NCBI GenBank assembly: GCA_030272155.1
Contig: CP126203.1
Location: 3,534,001-3,598,000, forward strand
Direction of reading: 5' to 3'
Source of the DNA: Tetradesmus obliquus
Lineage: Eukaryota; Chlorophyta; Chlorophyceae; Sphaeropleales; Scenedesmaceae
Length of the DNA: 64,000 bases
Position numbers and translations under genes: made by a program. Shown here in pieces: positions 44,209 to 54,835 of this stretch. Every line of letters starts with the position of its first letter. The stretch's first letter is position 1. Below the pieces are notes generated by a model. It ran no database searches. It was not told the origin of the DNA and saw only the letters and a list, made by a program, of their open reading frames with translations.

Positions 44209-47090
44209 AGTGCCGTTTGCCGCACTACTGCTGCCAATTGCATCTGTATCTGCTGCTTGCGCGTCAATGCTGCTGAGGCTAGCGCTGCCTCCATCAATGC
44301 TGCTGTAAGCCGCGCCGTCCATGCTGCCGCCACTGCTGCTGAAGCCGTTCCTGCTGCTGCTGCTGCTACTTGATCTGCCTACTAGCCAGCGCTCAGGCCT
44401 GAAGGCTTCTACATCAGGTCCGTAGGTTTCAGGGTTGTGGCCAAATGCAAAGAAAGGGACGCCCACAATGGTGTCCTGAAAGGAAGCAGCACAGAACAGC
44501 AGTACAAATGGGGAGCAAGGCAACCGCATGAGATCGCAGCGCATCACTTGACTGACACATGTGCCATTGCAGGCACCAAGACTGCATAATGTAGTTCCGC
44601 ACTTTGCCAGTTGCCAACTTGCCAGTAGCCAGTTTGAGTGTGCACAACAGTGGAGCACAGCTGTCGCATCCAACGAATTCTCCTCACAGCACGCATCATC
44701 GCATAAGAGCACACCTTGGGAATCACAAGCCGCGCACGCAGCTGTAGATCTGCTGTTGCAATCATCCTAAAAGAGCCGTTGGCAGCGTGGCTGAACAGCC
44801 TGCCCACAACAACCCAAAGCCTTCCCACAGGCATGCACACCTACAAAAACCTGCAGCACACACACCAAAAACAGTGAGAACCTCCCACATCTGCGCGCCA
44901 TAGTCACCACACGCACCTTGGGAATAACCAGCCCCTCCCGCAGCTGTAGGTCTCCTGCAATGTTCATCCTGAACGAGCCATTAGCAGCAGGGCTGAACAG
45001 CCTCAGCCCTTCCCTGATGACTGCCTGCAGGAATTGCAGCTTGCCTAGCAGCTGCCAGGTGAAGGGGGAGGGCTGCGGGTTGGCTGCAGTAGCCAGCAGG
45101 CCTACTGAGTCCAGCTCCTGCGATTATCAGTGTGAAGTGGTGCAGCGTCAGTGATTGGCAAAAGAGGGCAGTTTGAGGAAGTGGTGCAGGGCCGCAACAG
45201 GAATGAGCTTGCCCAGCAGCTGCCAGGTGAAGGCGGCGGGCTGCGGGTTAGCTGGAGTAGCCAGCAGCCCCACTGAGTCCAGCTCCTGCAATAAAAAAAT
45301 TGAAACACGGTGTGCGATGTCAGCAATCGCCAAAGCAGCGTAATTGTTGGCAGTGGTGCGGGGCCGCAACAGGATACGTTTGGCCATGAAGCCCCTCCCT
45401 GATGACTGCCTGCAGGAACTGCAGCTTGCCTAGCAGCTGCCAGGTGAAGGGGGCTGGATTGGGGTTGGTGGAGTAGCCAGCAGCGCTACTGAGTCCAGGT
45501 CCTGTGGTTACATCAAGAACACCACGACTGTGACGTCATGACAGATGCATACTGCTGCAGCCAGCACAGCACATCCATAAAGACAGAAAGCAACAGAAGA
45601 AGGGCCTAAAAAGCTCTCCAGAGGTCAATGAAGAAGGTAGATGTTCACCGCTTAGCTGCAGAGCACCTGCTCCAGCTTCTGCATACACTGGTGATAGCTC
45701 CTGCGTGGCAGGCCAGGGCCCCTAGCGTCCAGCTCAATGCCATGCTGGTGATTTCAAAGCCAGCCAGTGCAGCGCTACCAGGAAATAAAAACGCTACAGC
45801 AAGCACATGACACCAAAACCAAGGCCACAAAAGCAGAGACACAGCCCTCTGAAGGCTGAACAGTGCAATTGACCACAACAACCGTCGACTACTGCGCACC
45901 TGCTCCAGCTTGTGCAGTGCTGCTGGGTGGCAGGCCAGGGCCCCCAGCGTCCAGCTCAGCGCCATGCTGGTGGTCTCAAAGCCAGCCAGCGCAGCGATGA
46001 CCAGCTCTGCTTTCAGCTGGTCCAGGGTGAGGGGGGTGCCTGTTGCTGGGTCAAGAACCTGCAGCAACTGGCCTGCGAGCCGGCAGCAGCAGCACAAGGG
46101 TGAAGGCAGGCAAGCATGGCTATATTGAATCGATGAAGCAGCAGCAATCACCAGCTCTGCTTTCAGCTGGTCCAGGGTGAGGGGGGTGCATGTGGCTGGG
46201 TCAAGCGCTTGTAGCAGCTGGCCTGCATTCAGAGCGCAGAAAGCAGACAGGGGCGGCAGGTGTTTTTCTTTAGCAGCCAAGCAGCGGCAGCAGCAGCAAT
46301 AACTAGCTCTGCTGCCAGCTGGTCCAAGGTGAGCGGGGCCCCTGTTGCTGGGTCAAGCACCTGCAGCAACTGGCCTGCGAGTCAGCAGCAGCAGCACAAG
46401 GGTGAATTCAGGCAGGCATGGCTGTGACACACTTTCAAGCAGCAGCGATGACCAATTCTGCTTTCAGCTGGTCCAAGGTTAACGGAGAGCCTGTGGCTGG
46501 ATACACCACTTGCAGCAGCTGGCCTGCATCCAGAGGGCAGAAAGCAGAGGTGGCAGGTGTTATTGTTTATCAACCAAGCAGCGGCAGCAGCAGCAATGAC
46601 CAGCTCTGCCTTCAGCTGGTCCAAGGTTAGCGGAGCCCCTGTTGCTGGGTCTACCACCTGCAGCAGCTGGCTTGCTAGTGCAAAACAGAGGGGTGGCAGA
46701 TGTTTCTGTTGGCAACCAAGCAGCGCCAGCAGCAGCTAGTCCAGGGAGAACGGGGCGCCTGTTGCTGGGTCAAGCACTTCTAGCAGCTGGCCTGCATTGA
46801 GAACGCAGACAGCAAGGGCGGCAGGTGTTTCTGTTGGCAACCAAGCAGCGGCAGCAGCGGCAGCAGCAATGACCAGCTCTGCCTCCAGCTGGTCCAAGGT
46901 TAGCGGGACGCCTGTTGCTGGGTCTACCACCTGCAGCAGCTGGCCTGCAAGCAAGCAGCAGCAACGCACAGAGGAGGGCAGGCGTTGCTGTTGTTATACT
47001 GTTATTTGACTTGTTACAATGTTACCACCTCTGCTGGGATATGCTTGCCGGCAACTGCATGCTCCCCTGGCGCCAGGCCATGACAGCATG

Positions 47091-47128
<38 letters not shown>

Positions 47129-48391
47129 ATGCACACGCAACTCTACCATTACATGCGGTCACACTCACCTGCGATGGTGTGCTCGCCTGGCGGGTCAGCC
47201 ATGGCAGCGCGCACCTCTGCTGCATTGGCCTCATTCCACTCCCTGGCCAGCTGGGCCTGAACATACAGCAAACAGCAACAAAGCAGCAGCCAGTGCAGCA
47301 GCAGCAGGTGGTGGTCAAGGTGTTGACGATTGCAATGCACTGCTGAAGCAGCTGCTGCATTGGCCTCATTCCACTCCCTGGCCAGCTGAGCCTGCAGCAC
47401 CGACAGTAGACAACAAACAAAGCAGCAGCAGCAGCAGCAGCAGCAGTTTGACATGGTGATCAGGGTGTTGATGATTGCAGTGCACTGCTGAAGCAGCTGC
47501 TGCATTGGCCTTTCCACTCCTTGGCCAGCTGCACCTGTCAGCAACGACAGCAGCAGCAAAACCAGTAACAGCACCAGCAGCAGGAGCAGGGGCAGCCAAC
47601 ACTGCAAACGGCTGGTGGCAGCAGCGTGGTAGCTTGGAGTGTACACCACCACCAGCAGCTGCAACTCAGAATCTTACCTAGCCAGGGCCCACTAGCAATA
47701 TGCGAGAACATCCAGCCAAGGTTCAACTAGCAGGTTCAACCTCTCAAGAAACCTGAACTACAAAAGCCAGCTCACCTTTGCTTTGTCAGGCCGCAGCTGC
47801 CGCAGCAGCCGCAGCATGGGGTGGCTCATCTCCTCATGCATGACTGCCAGCATGCCAGACACCAACTCCAGGTAGCGGCTGCGCCTGCAGGCAGGTAAAA
47901 CACAGTGCATGTGGTCAAAACTACGCCTCTGTACACCACTGCCATGGCACTGCTACAGCACTGCTGTGGTGCAAGGTATACGCACCAAACCCCAGCACCA
48001 TCTCCAGGTGGCGACTGCGCCTGCAGGCGGCTACGGCCGCACTCAACATGCTGCTAACCTTATGCCTGCTGGGGATTCATAAGCCTGATTCGTTTCCCCT
48101 TGCAGCAGGCAAAGGGTTGAGCTGTCAGCCTGTGCGTCAATGCATGCCTGGCCTGTTCAGCACTGCTACATATGACGCAACGCAAGCAGCATGCCCGACA
48201 CCAGCGCCAGCAGCACAACTGGTGCAGTTCTGTGTAAAGCAGGCGCCACTCACTTCTGTGAGACTGCGCCAACGTCCCTGCCATAAGCAACCTCCCCAAT
48301 CACATCCAGCGTGATGCGGTCCGTGATCTGGCACAAGTTGACTGAGGACCATCCAGCAGGCCCAGCAGCAGCAGCTGCACCTGCATTGCCA

Positions 48392-48428
<37 letters not shown>

Positions 48429-50583
48429 GTTGTGATGCAGCTGCTGCTGCCACCTGCTGCTCGATGATGCGCTCACACAAGCTGACAACAGTGGGAAGCA
48501 CCTGCAGCAGCAGCAGCAGCAGCAGCAGCGGCAACAGTTCATGAAGCCACATTTGACTTGAAGATAATGCCTGGTCGAGCCTGGTTGCACTGGTCCCAAT
48601 GCACCAGGCTGTAGCAATGGACGGCGTGCAGCACACTGTGCGCACCACATGCAAAGCACACCTCGTAGTCCCATAACACCCAAACTTGCAGTTTATCATA
48701 AAACCTGAACTTGCAGTCCATCATAACACCTGAACCCGAACCTGCACACCTGAACCAACAGGCCATCATAACACCTGAGCCCAGACACACAAAAAACCAA
48801 TTACAACCAACCGTAACGCACCCGCTTCAGGTTGGTGGAGGTGAAGCACTTCATCCACGCGCCCCGCACTGCCGCCCAGTAGCGGCCTTTTGTCCTGGCA
48901 TTGCTGCATGCCCATAGGTTGGCTTCCTTTCGGTGGCTAGCTTAAATCATGGCTGTAGCCTTGGCTGTAGCCATGTGCACAGCGCGCTACCACCTTCCAC
49001 ACACCACATGCCAGGATGCACAACTCGCAGCCTGTCACACCAACACCTCGCAAATGGACCTCGCAAATGGCTACACAGAACACACAAACACGCACCCGCT
49101 TCAGGTTGGTGGAAGTGAAGCACTTCATCCACGCGCCCCTCATTGCCGCCCAGTAGCGGCCATCAGAGCCGTTTGCACCCGCATCGCTGCTGCTGAGGAT
49201 GTTGGGGCACCTTGGGTGGCTGGCTGCCTCGATGGGAGCATATAGGCGGCCATCTTTCGGCACGTACGTCTTGCTGGCCTGCGCAGCAGAACAGGTCACA
49301 TTGTGTAGGTTGAGCGTCAGCGAGAATGATCTGCAGGTGGGTTGATTACGCGGAGAGTGTGAGAGAGTGTATGATGGTGGATTGACAGCATCACTGCTGC
49401 TGAGGATGTTGGGGCACCTTGGGTGGCTGGCCGCCTCAATGGGGGCATACAGCCGGCCATCTTTTGGAACATATGTCTTGCTGGCCTGCATAGCAGAGTA
49501 AGAGGAGCGCATAGGATGGGGTTAGTGAGAATGACCTGCAAGTGGGTTGATTACGCGGAGAGTGTGAGAGAGTGTATGATGGTGGATTGACAGCATCGCT
49601 GCTGCTGAGGATGTTGGGGCACCTTGGGTGGCTGGCTGCCTCAACGGGGGCATACAGCCGGCCGTCTTTTGGCACATGAGTCGTGCTGGCCTGTGCACCA
49701 GAGAGGCATGTGTTACTAGAGCTGTTAACTGAAGATGTGGCTGCATCAAGGAACGCTGTAATGCATACTGGTCTTGTGGCACTGGGTGCATTGCGCGTGC
49801 CGGAGCGCAGCACTGCTGCTGGCCTGCAGAATGCAAGTGCTTGCTGTTGCACAGCTCCTGTCTGCTGGCGCGACATGCACAGCAGCACACAGGTCTGACG
49901 CCCTTGGTTATGTTTCACTGACACCGAGAACAGCGGCGGCAGCAGCAGCAGCAGCAGCAGCACCCACCTGCAGCACTGCCCGCACCAGGGTAGGGTCTGT
50001 CACAATCACTGCCCACTTTGACAGCATGCGGATCCTGAACACCCCTCCATACTTGGCAGTCCTGCAGCGCAAGATAAACATACAGAAATGACTGAGGTTT
50101 CAGCACCTAGGATGCGTGCTGGCCAGAGACTGTTGCAGTGCAGGCATCTGCACTGTGACTGGAGCCACAAAAAACATCCAAGGTTGGCAGGGCCCCCATG
50201 CTGGGACTGGCATGCGCGGCAACTGTGCAGCATTTTCGAAGGTGAAATGAGGCTTGTACTGCTGCATGCTTACACTGCCAGAGTAGGTCGCTGCGACTGC
50301 TGTTGCATCGGCAAGTCGAAGCATGTTGCTGCTGAGCTGCAGGCAATGCTGCTGCTGCTGCTGCTGCTGCAGTCAGTGTTTACTCTCACCACTCCGCCAT
50401 CTTCAATGGTGCCTTGGTGGTCAAGAATTCGTTTGCGTGCCCCCAAAGCCAGCTCGAGGCAGGAGGAGCTGGCAGGGCCCTCAACACGCGCCACTGCTTC
50501 CAGGAACCCAGGACCATGCTGACGAGTGGCCAAGCCAACGCTGCCAGAAGCGTGTAAACAATAGTGGATAGCGTGAAAATCAT
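43450..50583 (-). CDS. Cytochrome P450 monooxygenase, complete
   Basis: Ten exons (50390-50583, 49968-50061, 49096-49278, 48254-48501, 47776-47884, 47169-47256, 45900-46072, 44917-45117, 44068-44475, 43450-43599) sum to 1848 nt, 615 residues. The N-terminal anchor IFTLSTIVYTLLAALAWPLV is followed by the hinge LPAPP. The I-helix has AGFETTSMALSW, the K-helix has REGLR (Glu 399, Arg 402), the PERW motif is in EAFRPERW, and the heme loop is FSIGPRDCAG with Cys ligand near residue 555. The end VEGGLPMLLRPRVP matches the usual beta-strand tail. All catalytic marks are present. It is probably an ER-bound monooxygenase needing a P450 reductase. Two Ala/Gly/Ser-rich insertions (about residues 185-205 and 465-540) make it longer than the usual ~500 residues. 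The substrate and CYP family cannot be told from sequence alone. Confidence 0.9.
43740..43945 (-). repeat. Compound tandem repeat in the last P450 intron
   Basis: CACACGCCACTGACCCACAY and CCCCCGACACACATTGCAGC alternate in units of about 20, 45 and 70 bp from 43755 to 43940. Read on minus, each unit contains GGGTGTGGGTCAGTGGCGTG. No coding role is visible. Confidence 0.85.
45118..45500 (-). repeat. Acceptor-type copies of the ELDSVGLLATPANP exon head
   Basis: Copies of ELDSVGLLATPANPQPAAFT lie near 45505-45395 and 45286-45165, before the full exon at 45117. Each has a GCAG-type acceptor, spaced about 170-220 bp. Confidence 0.9.
46073..46955 (-). repeat. Six truncated copies of the P450 I-helix exon head
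   Basis: The exon head GQLLQVLDPATGTPLTLDQL and the following KAELVIAA occur in full at 46072. Copies begin near 46222, 46375, 46525, 46665, 46793 and 46950. Units are about 125-155 bp. Each has GCAG before it and an Ala/Trp-rich decayed stretch after it; none reaches AGFETTS. A donor-type copy of the second half (AGFEITSMALSWTLGALACH) lies downstream at about 45690-45775. Confidence 0.9.
47257..47560 (-). repeat. Acceptor-type copies of the AQLAREWNEANAA exon head
   Basis: Copies near 47395-47345 and 47540-47490 precede the full exon at 47256. Each is followed by CAG-rich intron sequence on the plus strand (CTG on the sense strand). Confidence 0.85.
48830..49095 (-). repeat. Donor-type copy of the GRYWAAMRGAWMKCF exon end
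   Basis: GRYWAAVRGAWMKCFTSTNL plus a GTGCGT donor recurs at about 48830-48895, downstream of the intact exon ending at 49096. Spacing is about 265 bp. Confidence 0.85.
49279..49695 (-). repeat. Acceptor-type copies of the VPKDGRLYAP exon head
   Basis: Two upstream copies (about 49690-49590 and 49487-49385) of VPKDGRLYAPIEAASHPRCP and its LSSSDA end precede the full exon at 49278, about 205 bp apart. The intron part (GTATGATGGTGGATTGACAG on plus) is nearly identical between copies, so the duplication is recent. Confidence 0.9.
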
Positions 50584-51996
50584 TTTGCGCAATTCTGTGA
50601 CTACTCACTTAAAAACGAGCGATGAGACCATCGGAAGCACGCTCCTGCCCTCAGTGTTGCCTCGATCCGTTGCATGCATGTATATATACGATGCAGTGGT
50701 TGTGGTGTTACAGTATTGTGAAGGTTACCTGATCAGGGTCTGTCAAGGCAGTGTGAATGGCCTGACAACTTGTCATGTACTGCTAGAACAGTAACCCAAC
50801 AGGGCCTGTCGCAGTGTGCCACAGTGTGCATGCCCGTCATTTGCGGTTCAGTCACTGATTAGCCACCTGGTTGATGAGGAATCAACAGCAGACTATGCCG
50901 ATGGGACAACAATAAGCTCACCAGCAAGTGGTGACTGCTCACCAGTGCGGGTCAGGCCAGCAGCACTGCCGCACCGGCATCACTTGGGCTAGCCTTGGTG
51001 CTAACAAACACCCCATTTGTTCACTCGCAGGGAGTTCATCTGGAAAGGCTGCATCAGTTGTTGGCAGGATTGCTGGGAGCCTTGGATGGTATACGGCAGT
51101 AGCAGCATTACTAATGCTGTGTGACACCGCAACGGCGGCACATCTGGTGCCAATGCAGCCACTTACAACATCATTGTCACAATGTTGCACAGATCAGAGC
51201 CGTACGAGGCGATCCTGTGTTGCTGTGAGTCACTCAACTGTAGTACAGTGTTGGCTTGCACCGCATTAGTGCATCATCATCATCATCATCATCACGTTAC
51301 CCATCAAACCACCGTGGTTGCGATGCGGGCCGCATTGGTGCATGCTTGCTTTGCTGAAGTTTTCATCATACTCATACTTCGCTGCGCCCGGCATGAACTG
51401 AAGCTGCAGTCTTGTTGTGTAGTGCAGCATTTGCGCTGGGGTCAGGAGCCTCGCAGGGCTGTTGTGTTCAAAACTAACTGTCTGTTATTAGGTGATCACA
51501 CACAGTGTTTGCGTGGCTTGTTGCATGGCAATTCAGTGCATGTTCCTACAGCCATTCATGCCACTCAACAGCAACAAACCAGCTGGCTGCAGCAAATATA
51601 CGGGTAGGAGCACTGATGCCAATACAGAGTGTACAGCGTGTGGTGCAGTTGTTGCTCGTTCCTTACCATTTGCTTCTGTACTGGCACTGCCACTGCTGCG
51701 CAGAGGGTTCATATAATGCATGTATGTGGTTCTTGCCAATTGTGTTGAGAAGATTGCAAGTAATATGTCCATCCGCAATGCATCGGAATCGGGGCTGTTT
51801 TGTGCCCTACAGTAGAGTGATCATGATGGCTGGGGCAATGCTTTCGGTTTAACGCATGTCGAAGTGCACGGGAAGTGCTGCATCTCTGCATTGGCTTGGG
51901 ATATACAACGCAGTTGCTAACATGGTACAGCGGTGCTGCACCCTTCTGGGACCACTCATGTGGGGCACGCGGACAATAGAGCTGTTGCTGTGGGTA

Positions 51997-52112
51997 GATC
52001 TGTAACATGATTACCCCCATTTCTGAGCAGAGGGCTTAGATCGGTGCTTGCGTGCAACAATACTGTCCAACAGAGGCTCTGCTCAACAATAGGGGTAATC
52101 ATGTTACAGATC
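51997..52112. repeat. 116-bp inverted repeat with TGTAA in both arms
   Basis: GATCTGTAACATGATTACCCC (51997-52017) and its exact reverse complement (52092-52112) form 21-bp perfect ends. Beyond them TCTGAGCAGAG and CTCTGCTCAACA extend the pairing imperfectly. Each arm carries TGTAA pointing inward along its own strand. No clear target-site duplication is visible. Confidence 0.85.
52104..52108 (-). terminator. TGTAA poly(A) signal for CEP120 gene
   Basis: TTACA in the right arm of the inverted repeat reads TGTAA on the minus strand, about 200 nt after the CEP120 stop. Confidence 0.5.
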
Positions 52113-52308
52113 CAGCAGTGCGTAGCTCAGCCAGAATAGCATGAGTTGCTGTTACCAGTGCTAGCGCTGCAAGGCTCCAGGGCGTATACACAGTGAAGGC
52201 GTTCAGCTGGCTGCCAGTGCCAGGTACCCATGGCACAAACAGACTGTGCATACATTGCCCTGCTCCACCGGCCTGCCAGCTGCTGCAGCTAGTCCAGAAC
52301 ACAGCTCA

Positions 52309-54801
52309 TCACACGCTCAGCTGCTGCTCTGCCAGCGCTTGCACGCGCGCGTCGATCTGCAGCACCACAGGGTCGTCCCTTGCATACAGCCCACTGGCAA
52401 TCAGCTCCACCTTCTCTTTCAGCAGCCGCCGCACCTCCGCCAGCGGATCAGCAGCAGCAGCAGCACTGGGGCTCATCTGCTGCTGCTGCTGCGCCTGCTG
52501 CTGCTGCTGCTGCTGAGCAGGGCTCGGCGCCGGCTGCTGTTGCTGCTGCTGCTGTGGTGAGGTGTGCTGCTGGTTGCTGGCAGCAGCAGCAGCAGCTGCT
52601 GCTGCTGCCGATTTTGCTGATGATGGCCGTGGCTGGTTGAGGATTGCTGCCAGTGCAGCAACCTCTGCTAGGGCCGCATCAGCAGCAGATGCTGGCCCAC
52701 CTGCAGCAGCAGCAGCAGCCGCTGGGCTGCGTAGCTGTCGCTCACGGCTGGCCCTGCCGTGATGCCTGAAGTCTGTATCAATGTCATCACTGCTGCTGCT
52801 GTAGCCAGAGTCAGAGGCCTGCTGCTGCTGTTGCTGCTGCTGCTTCCAAGGCTCCTCTTCACTGCTGCTGCCGCTGGCATAGCCTTCAGCAACCCCTGCG
52901 TGCTGCTGCTGCTGCTGCTGGTGACGCTGCTGCCACCGCTGCTGCTGCAGCGCTGCGACTGCTGCTGCCTTCTTACTGCTGCTGCCATGTGCAGCAGCTG
53001 ACCGATCATGCTGCTGCCCCAGCTCATCTTCTCGCCGGTTATAACGGTTCTCTTTGCCCTCGTGATGGCGCCTCCTGTGCCGCTGCTGCTGCTGCTGCCG
53101 CTTGTGCTGCTGCCAGCTGCTGTCACTGTCGCTGCCATGCGAGGCGTGACTAGGGCTGGCTGCTGCCGCCGCCGCTGCTGCTACTGCTGATGCCAGTGCT
53201 GCTGCTTTGAGCTGTGCCAGCTGCTCCTTCACGTTAGACAGTTCAGCCTGCTGAGCAGCTGCCAAGCTGCAGACACAACAGAAGAGGCAGAAGAGGGGAA
53301 CAGACACCATAAAGCAATCACACTGTTATTCCTTGCTGTGATGGCTCCTGTGTGTAATGATGTGACTAAACCACACACAAAGCATCCTGTCTGACCGCCG
53401 CTGCATAATCAACAACTGCGCGTAGAATCAACGAATGCTTTGAGCTAGAGAGAGACCACCGCAAGTGAGGCAGGAAGGTTACGGCACACGGACATGCAAA
53501 CATGCCATCATGCAACATACCTGTTCTGCTCCTGCGCTGCTGCTGCCGCCTGCTGCTGCTCCATCTGCCGTAGCGCCTCCGCTTGCCGCTGCTGGTGCAG
53601 CGCAGCCATCTCGCGAGCCAGCTGCAGCACCTGCACAACATGCAACACACAACACGCAGTTGCACATATGCTTCATGCATCTTGAGCGCCCAGTAATGAT
53701 ATAGCAGCAGCTACACAACATGCAGCGCATCACACTAGCCTCGCTGCAGCGCCTCAGCAAACTGGCCTGCAAACAGTCGCAATGCGCAGCATGTGACAAG
53801 TCCTCTGCTGACATACAGTGCTGAGGCCAAGAAGCATGTGCCTGACCATGCTGCTGCACCAGCTGCTGGCATGCCTGCACTTGCATTCCCACCTGCTGCT
53901 TGTACTGCTTCTTGAGCTTTATGGCGCGAGCAGCGCGGTCCTCTGCGCGCGCTGCTGCCGCCTGCACCTCCTGCAGCTGCAGCTGTAGCTGGGCTTCTGG
54001 CGTGTCACGCTGAGCTGCACGGTACTCGCTGAACTGGGCCTGAGAGTTTATGTACATGTGATTGGGCAAGGCAGTGCAGCACGGTGTGCAGTCAATGTTC
54101 TTTGCAGCAGTTTTGCAGCACAAGCAACGCCCTGGGCTTGCATACCACACGTATGACGGCTACCCAAAAAGCGTGTCAACAAAGCGTCCGCCGCTACACG
54201 CCTTGCATGCAGGATGACTGCGACCTGCGCGCAATGCTCTTTCTGCATTGCTCCATGTCAGTGCCAGGCGTGTCTGCATGCAAGCTGCACCAGTAAGCTG
54301 CGCAGCAGCACATGCAGAAGCCTGGACTCACACACCTCCAGTGCTGCGGCACATGCCGCTGCAGCCAGCATACAAGCAAGCTGCACCAGCAAGCTGCACC
54401 AGAGCACAATTAGGATCATGTACAAGCGCACCTCCAGTGCAGCAGCACGTGCCTCTGCAGCCAGCAGCCGCGACTCTGCTGCATCCCGCTGCCGTGCCAC
54501 TGCTGCGGTGCGGTCGCGCTCCAGTGACAGCTGGTGCTCGCACTCCACCTGTTTGTAAGCGGCGCAGCGGCACAAGCAGTAATCAGGTAGCAGTTGCTGC
54601 CTTTCCATACACCTTGCAGCCAGCAGTTGCCCAGCAGGGTGCAGGTGTGCGCACATCCACACAAACAGCACTGAGCACGCACCTGCAGCCGCCGCACTGC
54701 TGCCTCTGCCTCACTCATGCGGCCTGCCTGCTGCCGCTCCAGGTCAGCGCGCCGCCTTGCCAGGTCAGCCTCAGCAGACAGCACCTCAGACTCGCGCTCC
54801 T

Positions 54802-54835
<34 letters not shown>

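Larger units (their letters stand above)
50584..52308. other. Intergenic between P450 and CEP120; no gene supported
   Basis: No recognisable protein. A (CAT)8 microsatellite lies at 51272-51295, followed by GTTACCCATCAA; a related CAT-rich sequence with the same tail is at 13803-13830. The inverted repeat at 51997-52112 lies in the presumed CEP120 3' UTR. Confidence 0.45.
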
